Part shown: positions 23,772 through 29,337 of the stretch, in pieces
How the letters are laid out: each line of letters begins with the position of its first letter
Numbering within the stretch: position 1 is the stretch's first letter
Source of the DNA: Bacteroidales bacterium
GTDB taxonomy: Bacteria > Bacteroidota > Bacteroidia > Bacteroidales > UBA1556
DNA length: 29,337 bases
NCBI GenBank assembly: GCA_023145955.1
Contig: JAGLDA010000085.1
Coordinates: 1-29,337, forward strand
Direction of reading: 5' to 3'
Made by a program: the position numbers and the translations under genes
The notes under the pieces: model-generated
The model's database searches: none
What the model saw: the letters and a program-made list of their open reading frames with translations, nothing else
What the model was told of the DNA's origin: nothing

Positions 23772-24461
23772 ATGAATAGTAGTTATATAAAAATTGGGCA
23801 TAGAGGAGCAAAAGGTTATATTGCTGAAAACACTATTGAGTCATTTAAAAAAGCTATTGAGCTAGGTGTAGATGCTATTGAGATAGACGTTCAATTATGC
23901 AAAACAGGAGAGCTTGTAGTATTTCACGACAATAGAGTTGATCGACTAACAAATGGCAGTGGACTGGTAGCTGAACTAGATTTTGAATACCTAAGAAGCC
24001 TTGATGTTGGTAAAGGAAATAACATTCCAACCTTAGAGGAAACTTTGGATTTTATAGATAATAGATTACTTGTAAATATTGAGCTTAAAGGAATAGGACC
24101 ATCGAAAGTTACCTATGATATTATAGATTTTTATATAAGAAATAAGTATTGGGATAAGAATAATTTCTTAATATCATCATTTAATCATATCGAATTAGCG
24201 AATATTAAAAAAATAGATCCTGAAATAAAAATAGGCACATTATTATCGTGTATTCCTTCTGATTATGCAGCAATAGCTGAGAGAATGAATGCATATTCTA
24301 TAAACCTTAGTATAGAGTTTATTAATCAGGATTTCATTGACGATGCACATAAAAGAGGATTGAAAGTATTTGTATATACAGTAAATTATAGAGAAGATAT
24401 TGCAATATTAAAATCCATGGGAGTAGATGGAATATTTAGTGATTTTCCTGATAGATTATAA
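23772..24461 (+). CDS. Glycerophosphodiester phosphodiesterase (GDPD family)
   Basis: A 229-residue enzyme of the GDPD TIM-barrel family, which hydrolyses glycerophosphodiesters to glycerol 3-phosphate and an alcohol. IGHRGAKGYIAENTIESF (His10, Glu19), VDAIEIDVQLCKTGELVVFHD (Glu37, Asp39, His52) and the later NIELKG (metal ligand Glu) are the conserved catalytic and metal-binding segments. The barrel closes with VFVYTVNYREDIAILKSMGVDGIFSDFPDRL, typical of the family. There is no signal peptide, so it should be cytoplasmic. It lies 10 bases after the LolA-like gene. No clear terminator follows; the downstream 431 bases are non-coding. Confidence 0.93.
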   Translation: MNSSYIKIGHRGAKGYIAENTIESFKKAIELGVDAIEIDVQLCKTGELVVFHDNRVDRLTNGSGLVAELDFEYLRSLDVGKGNNIPTLEETLDFIDNRLLVNIELKGIGPSKVTYDIIDFYIRNKYWDKNNFLISSFNHIELANIKKIDPEIKIGTLLSCIPSDYAAIAERMNAYSINLSIEFINQDFIDDAHKRGLKVFVYTVNYREDIAILKSMGVDGIFSDFPDRL

Positions 24462-24892
24462 CATAAAGATTTTGTCATGGTTTTTGTTCCAAAAACACAC
24501 GCCAAAAACTGTATTTTTCTTGCTATTTTAACCATGGATTTCACCTATAGTTTTGAATTTATACTGAGTTTATCGAAGTATCAAGACAAAATGAAAGTAA
24601 AATTGCTTTAAAGCGCTGTGTTGGTGACTAGTATGCTAATAAGCTAAGGCAGAATTAAATCAATTACTTTTTTTTGTAATGTACTTAGCAAATAAGCTTT
24701 AAAATCTTTATTCTTTTAAGCATTTTGAACAGGGAACTTGCCTATAATTATAAGTACAAAACCTCTCCGGGGCTTTCGCAAATTATATTCTATATGCAAA
24801 TTAAAAACTATTTACAAAATCAGAATAATCAATATAAAATCCATAAGATTAATTATATACTTTTGCTATATAATAATACTATAGAAATAAAT
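24462..24892. other. 431-base intergenic region before dgt, with a possible degenerate dispersed repeat
   Basis: No recognisable protein is encoded. Around 24562-24594 the sequence ATACTGAGTTTATCGAAGTA followed by TCAAGACAAAAT resembles a short intergenic repeat I remember from Bacteroidota genomes (variants of CATACTGAGTTTATCGAAG), but I cannot verify this. A 7-bp hairpin (GTTTTTG-TTC-CAAAAAC) is near 24480-24500 without a T-run, and GCTTTAAAGC at 24605-24614 is a perfect palindrome. A small G+C-rich patch (CCTCTCCGGGGC) is near 24760-24775. The dgt promoter is at the right end. Confidence 0.4.
24858..24865 (+). promoter_or_regulatory. Bacteroidota -7 promoter box for the dGTPase gene
   Basis: TACTTTTG is an exact TAnnTTTG match ending 27 bases before the ATG at 24893. 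It supports that start over the upstream in-frame TTG at 24725, which lies before the promoter. No TTG is present at -33. Confidence 0.55.
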
Positions 24893-26254
24893 ATGAACTG
24901 GAACTCATTATTAAATAGCGAACGACTTGGAGATATCCGTAAGGATTACGATAATGTATCATACCGTTCGGCATTTCAACGCGATTTTGACAGAATTATT
25001 TTCTCTTCAGCCTTTAGGCGCATGCAAGACAAAACCCAGGTATTTCCAGTTCCTGAGAGTGATTTTGTTCATAACAGATTAACTCATAGCCTAGAAGTAG
25101 CAATGGTTGGGCGCTCGCTGGGCAATATTGCTGGTGATTTTATTCTTAGCAAAGAGCCTGAACTTAAGGAAAAATTCACCATGAATATTTTTGGTGATAT
25201 AGTTGCTGCTGCTGCCCTAGCTCATGATTTGGGGAATCCTCCTTTTGGGCATAATGGAGAAGATGCCATTGGCGACTTTTTCAGCAAAAATGATTTTATA
25301 AAGTTAGATTTCAATCTTAATGACTCTCAATGGAAGGATTTTATTAAATATGAGGGAAATGCTGCTGGTTTCAGATTATTGGTAAACCATCACCCTGCTG
25401 AGAGTAATAGCGGAATGAGACTTACGTATGCCACATTGGCAACTTTTGCAAAATATCCACGCCCATCCCTTATTGAAACTAACAAGATAATTGATTCTAG
25501 TATAAAAAGAACATCATCAAAGAAATTCTCTTTTTTCAATAGTGAATTAGAATTATTTAAGCAAACTGCTGACAAAACAGGACTAGTGCCTCTATCAGCT
25601 GATAATACCGTTTTTGCAAGACACCCTTTGGCATTCTTGGTAGAATCTGCCGACAATATTTGCTATAGAATTATAGATTTAGAAGATGGCTATAACCTTG
25701 GATACCTGAGTATTACAGATATTGAAGAATTGCTTATTCCACTTATGATGCGTTCAAATAACTCTGAATCATCCCTTAAACAATATAAAGCAATTATTGA
25801 TAATGGCGAAAAGGTTGGCTACCTTAGAGCTGTGGCAATTAGCGTATTAATTTCTGAAACTAAAGATGTTTTTGAGAAAAACTATGAAAAAATAATGTCG
25901 GGAGAGTTTGATACTGAACTTACAGACTTAATAAAATCTGTAGATTTATTAGAAGGCCCTATTAAAGCATCAAACATATTTCTTTACCAACGCAAGCCAG
26001 TTATTGAGATAGAACTTGCCGGATATGAAGTAATCTATGGTCTTCTTGAAAAATTTATGCAAATATATCTTCAACCTAATCACATACTTTCAAAAAAATT
26101 ACTTAGAATTATGCCAACACAATTTCATTCCCTTGATAGGGATTCTAATTATTGTAAGTTAATGAAAGTTGTGGACTTTATTGCTAGAATGACAGATAGT
26201 TATGCCCTTAATTTATATCGTAGATTAAGTGGTCAGAGCCTACCTACAGTATAG
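24893..26254 (+). CDS. dgt: Deoxyguanosinetriphosphate triphosphohydrolase (dGTPase)
   Basis: A 453-residue HD-domain enzyme that hydrolyses dGTP to deoxyguanosine and triphosphate, controlling dNTP levels. The start MNWNSLLNSERLGD, then FQRDFDRIIFSSAFRRMQDKTQVF and HNRLTHSLEVAMVGRSLGN (metal His65), and AHDLGNPPFGHNGE (His111-Asp112) are the conserved dGTPase/HD motifs. HHPAESNSGMRLTYATLATFAKYPRP supports the Bacteroidota dgt type. I chose the ATG at 24893 because the homologous N-terminus starts there and a -7 box lies 27 bases upstream; the 56 extra codons back to a TTG at 24725 look non-coding. Its stop is only 9 bases from the stop of the convergent TamB-like gene, with no room for a terminator between. 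Confidence 0.94.
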   Translation: MNWNSLLNSERLGDIRKDYDNVSYRSAFQRDFDRIIFSSAFRRMQDKTQVFPVPESDFVHNRLTHSLEVAMVGRSLGNIAGDFILSKEPELKEKFTMNIFGDIVAAAALAHDLGNPPFGHNGEDAIGDFFSKNDFIKLDFNLNDSQWKDFIKYEGNAAGFRLLVNHHPAESNSGMRLTYATLATFAKYPRPSLIETNKIIDSSIKRTSSKKFSFFNSELELFKQTADKTGLVPLSADNTVFARHPLAFLVESADNICYRIIDLEDGYNLGYLSITDIEELLIPLMMRSNNSESSLKQYKAIIDNGEKVGYLRAVAISVLISETKDVFEKNYEKIMSGEFDTELTDLIKSVDLLEGPIKASNIFLYQRKPVIEIELAGYEVIYGLLEKFMQIYLQPNHILSKKLLRIMPTQFHSLDRDSNYCKLMKVVDFIARMTDSYALNLYRRLSGQSLPTV

Positions 26255-26263
26255 CTAATACAA

Positions 26264-29200
26264 TTATTTATTTTCAATAACTTTCTCAGATTCTGGGCTA
26301 TTTTTTTCTTTAGTTTCTTTAGTTTCTTTATTCTTTGAGCTGTTTTTATCTTCTTTTTTTGAATCTTTAAAATCTACAACCTCTTCTTTATCAGTATTTT
26401 TTTCTTTTTCGTTTAATTCCGCCTTTTCCTCGTCAGATTTTTTCTTTTTCTTAAGCAATTGTTTAAAATTATCAAAATCTTTTCTAAACGTAACACCAAC
26501 CCCTTGAGTATAAGGAGCCTTTCTAGAAAGTGGGTCATAGTAATTTGTACGGTTAAAAACTTTAGCCCTAATTCTACCATCAGGAGTTAGCTTATAGCCA
26601 ATTTCCATATCAGCAACCACACGTACCGAATTTTCTGCAGTAGAACCGCCACCCTGTCCAAATTTGCCATCCAATATAAGCCTATCATCAAGCATACTGT
26701 AAGATAATGCAACTGCAACTTCCTGAGTAGTAACATCATCACCAGGACTCCATTCTAGACCAATTTCCACATCATCAGAAACTTGATTCAATATATTACC
26801 TACCTGCTCGGCAAGAATTTCTGTAGCATTATGCTGCAACATATTTGGGTTTGCCCCAGATTCATATCCACTAGGTGGTTGAAAACGACCAAGAATCAAC
26901 AAACTTACAAAATTCTTATTGAGCTCCTCTGAGTTTCCAGTAGATTCTACTGACAATAAACGATTTACTAATTCCTGATCAGCAATACTCTCATCCGGCA
27001 CCTTTATATCAAAACTGATGGTAGGGTCAAGAAGACTACCTGTAATATTAATTATACAATTTACTTTAGAGGGCTTTTTATACACAGTAGAGCTTGCTGA
27101 GTCAACTACCGATTGAAATAAATCGTAAAGTTTTGCATCTACTCTATAAATAGCTTTAACATTTATCTTTGCACTCTCCAACTCCCCATCCCAAATAATT
27201 TCGCTACCAGACTCAATAATAAAACGCTTATTAAGAACACTTTGCATCGTAAATAAGTAATTACCCCTGTCTATTACATATTTACCAAACATTTTATAAG
27301 TACCATCATTATCATACTCTATCTTTATTCTACCGTTACCATTTGCAGAAATCACATCTCCAACTCTATCATCCATCACAAGTTCGATAGTAGTTGACGG
27401 ATCAATATCCAAGGTCATATCTAAACTTAAGGCCAATTGGTCATCATCAGTAGTACTAATATCTTCAATTTCCCTATTTACAATTACAGTATCTTTTTGG
27501 ATAAATGTTAAGAAATCGCTGTATTCTGCACTTGTTTGATCAGAAATTGGAATTGCTAAATACGATTTATTATTTGGCTTCATATTTAACTTTATTGCCA
27601 TATCGTTAAAGCTACCTTTTAGCTGAAAGCTACCATTTCCGAATGCTCTACCATAAAATAATTCATTATCAGCAACAGTTGTATTCAATAATTGAGCATT
27701 TATTGGCCTAACATCTATATCAACTTTAAAATCAGAGTAGTAGTCATGACTAATCTTAGTCGTTAACAATAGTTTTTTGTTATATACATCTTTTGCATCA
27801 ACATCTATAAATCCAAAATAGTCACTAGTAAAAACAAAATAATCACTAATTTTATAATGTACATTGGTATAATCAATTAATACATCATTTATATCAGTCT
27901 TCAATTTACCAAGAATTATAGGTTCTTTTAATGTTCCACTTAAATCTAGAGATCCATTTATTTCCCCATTAATATTTGATGTAAAACTTGATAAATACTC
28001 TTCTATAGATTTTAAAGGAAATTCACTAAACTGCGCCTGCACTTCCAATTGATTATCCTTTTTGAAAGGATAATAAAGACCTCCAAGATTTAGATATCTT
28101 AAACCTAGGGTATCAGAACCAATTGTAGCATCTAACATAAATGCCTTCTGTGATTTGGAATAGTCTGAATGCATATTGAAAGTATTTAAATCAAAGCCAT
28201 TAACTTTAAAGTAGCTAATGCTAATATCACCAGTAAAAGTTGGCTGTAACCAAATATTAGAAAAATGCAATTCTCCATTTACATAACCATCTAAATCAGT
28301 ATTGAATTTTTTAAAATAGAAATCACTAAAAGAAACATCTACATTATCGAAATCACAAATAATATTATCGTCAGGATTATCAGTGGATTTACCATGTATT
28401 TTTAAACTATTACTTTTATGAGAAATATCAAAATCAGTAAACATTAACGAATGGTGTGAGCTCTTAACTTGAGCTCTTGGATTTAATGTCCACAAAGTGT
28501 CTTGTACATAAAACTCTCCTTTATAAAACAATAATTCAAAACTACTAGTATCAGTCCAGAAAATAGAGCCCAATATATCTCCTTTATTCTTATAATTATT
28601 TCCTCCCCAAGAAACTGCAAAATCAGCAGTATCCATGTTTATACCACCATTTATGTATAAAGTATCGAAATATATACCTCCAAATGTTCTTAAATAATTA
28701 CTACTTAAATCCAGTTTTATTTCAGATAAACTTTTTTGAAGTTTAAGGTTAATAACAGACGCTCTAAATTGATCATAAACAATCTTATCAGATTCAATTT
28801 CTATGTATAATGAGTCATTAAAGAAAGTATAATTACCTTTAATCCTTGAGTCTTTAGCAATCTTAAATTTAGGAACATATATATTTACAAAGCTATTTAT
28901 CTCATGAAAATTAACATCAAATACTATTTGCTCATCAGCAATATCATTACTCCTGCTCCAAGCTATTGGATCGGTTCCTGAAAATGATGAAAAATTGGTA
29001 ATATTAGGAAGGACATTATTAAAAAGCAGTTCTGCCATTATAGGAAAATCACTAAACCGTCTAAAGCCACTAATATCCATATCCAAATCATTGCTTTTTA
29101 CAGATAATTGGCGAAATGAATTATTAATATATGATTCAACATAAAATGAATCAGTACTATATCTATTATTATGATACTCAAAATCAACATTATGAATATT

Positions 29201-29337
29201 AATATAACCCTGTACATTATCAATATCACTACCTATAACATCCACAATTACATCACCTGTAAAATGCCCAAGTGTATCTTCATGCACCATGAAAAATCTA
29301 TTTACCCTTGCATTTAGCATCGAGGCATCAATAAATA
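26264..29337 (-). CDS. TamB-like translocation/assembly protein, 5' end beyond the window
   Basis: At least 1,023 codons of a TamB/AsmA-like envelope protein; the frame stays open to the right edge, so the ATG at 29320 is not the real start. TamB-type proteins span the periplasm as long beta-structured channels between the inner membrane and BAM/TamA and help lipid and outer-membrane protein transport. The visible part is a chain of beta-rich repeats (for example VNGELHFSNIWLQPTFTGDISI and NGEINGSLDLSGTLKEPIILGKL). The C-terminal DUF490-type domain includes VISANGNGRIKIEYDNDGTYKMFGKYVIDRGNYLF-like sequence and ILAEQVGNILNQVSDDVEIGLEW. It ends in a 60-residue, Lys/Glu-rich low-complexity tail. 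The gene is convergent with dgt, with only 9 bases between the stops. Confidence 0.9.
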   Translation of the reverse strand, partial: FIDASMLNARVNRFFMVHEDTLGHFTGDVIVDVIGSDIDNVQGYINIHNVDFEYHNNRYSTDSFYVESYINNSFRQLSVKSNDLDMDISGFRRFSDFPIMAELLFNNVLPNITNFSSFSGTDPIAWSRSNDIADEQIVFDVNFHEINSFVNIYVPKFKIAKDSRIKGNYTFFNDSLYIEIESDKIVYDQFRASVINLKLQKSLSEIKLDLSSNYLRTFGGIYFDTLYINGGINMDTADFAVSWGGNNYKNKGDILGSIFWTDTSSFELLFYKGEFYVQDTLWTLNPRAQVKSSHHSLMFTDFDISHKSNSLKIHGKSTDNPDDNIICDFDNVDVSFSDFYFKKFNTDLDGYVNGELHFSNIWLQPTFTGDISISYFKVNGFDLNTFNMHSDYSKSQKAFMLDATIGSDTLGLRYLNLGGLYYPFKKDNQLEVQAQFSEFPLKSIEEYLSSFTSNINGEINGSLDLSGTLKEPIILGKLKTDINDVLIDYTNVHYKISDYFVFTSDYFGFIDVDAKDVYNKKLLLTTKISHDYYSDFKVDIDVRPINAQLLNTTVADNELFYGRAFGNGSFQLKGSFNDMAIKLNMKPNNKSYLAIPISDQTSAEYSDFLTFIQKDTVIVNREIEDISTTDDDQLALSLDMTLDIDPSTTIELVMDDRVGDVISANGNGRIKIEYDNDGTYKMFGKYVIDRGNYLFTMQSVLNKRFIIESGSEIIWDGELESAKINVKAIYRVDAKLYDLFQSVVDSASSTVYKKPSKVNCIINITGSLLDPTISFDIKVPDESIADQELVNRLLSVESTGNSEELNKNFVSLLILGRFQPPSGYESGANPNMLQHNATEILAEQVGNILNQVSDDVEIGLEWSPGDDVTTQEVAVALSYSMLDDRLILDGKFGQGGGSTAENSVRVVADMEIGYKLTPDGRIRAKVFNRTNYYDPLSRKAPYTQGVGVTFRKDFDNFKQLLKKKKKSDEEKAELNEKEKNTDKEEVVDFKDSKKEDKNSSKNKETKETKEKNSPESEKVIENK

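Noticed and set aside
24725..24892. Upstream TTG start adding 56 residues to dGTPase
   Set aside because: It precedes an exact -7 box at 24858, the residues are not dGTPase-like, and the family start is at MNWNSLL.
1..29337. Mobile island, prophage, defence or secretion gene cluster
   Set aside because: No integrase, transposase, phage, restriction, toxin-antitoxin or T9SS component genes were found; only one T9SS cargo protein is present. The gene content is ordinary chromosomal.

Overview
The window is chromosomal DNA of a low-G+C member of the Bacteroidota. Four things support this. Nine genes have an exact TAnnTTTG element, the -7 box of Bacteroidota promoters, a short distance upstream of the start. 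No start codon I inspected has a convincing Shine-Dalgarno sequence. One secreted protein ends in a type IX secretion (T9SS) sorting domain. The gene families are typical of the phylum: glutamine synthetase type III, DUF4421-like, DUF5916, DUF1573 and a TamB-like protein. I cannot place it below phylum level.

Layout, left to right. 1-2354: a PLP-dependent aminotransferase and a DUF4421-like outer-membrane protein, both on the minus strand. 2554-4743: glutamine synthetase III, divergent from them. 4806-8074: an O-antigen ligase-like membrane protein downstream of an S41 carboxyl-terminal protease, both minus. 8075-8482: a 408-base divergent intergenic region with a composite inverted repeat. 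8483-11269: recF overlapping a DUF721/DciA-type gene, then an ArsC-family protein with its own clear promoter, then two small DUF1573 proteins, ending at a bidirectional terminator. 11384-12559: an acyltransferase (minus). 12837-18207: holB and pyrC, a period-7 repeat array, a T9SS-exported endonuclease I overlapping queD, a TerB/J-domain protein and yidD. 18272-22993: a membrane-anchored TPR protein and a DUF5916 outer-membrane protein (minus). 23132-26254: a LolA-like carrier, a glycerophosphodiester phosphodiesterase and a dGTPase. 26264 to the right edge: a 5'-truncated TamB-like gene (minus).

Most of this is housekeeping: DNA replication and repair (RecF, DciA-like, DNA polymerase III delta', dGTPase), nucleotide and nitrogen metabolism (PyrC, QueD, GlnN), and envelope biogenesis (LolA-like, TamB, YidD, S41 protease, O-antigen ligase, acyltransferase, GDPD). 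I see no phage, insertion sequence, CRISPR array, toxin-antitoxin or defence island, and no tRNA or rRNA gene.

The least explained structure is non-coding. Two arrays of a strict 7-base period (CAGT followed by one of four trinucleotides) lie immediately 3' of stop codons, both in the sense direction of the gene before them. Other points for a second look are promoter boxes so close to the recF and holB starts that their mRNAs should be leaderless or nearly so, a long imperfect hairpin upstream of recF, and an inverted repeat with two alternative pairings at the left edge.
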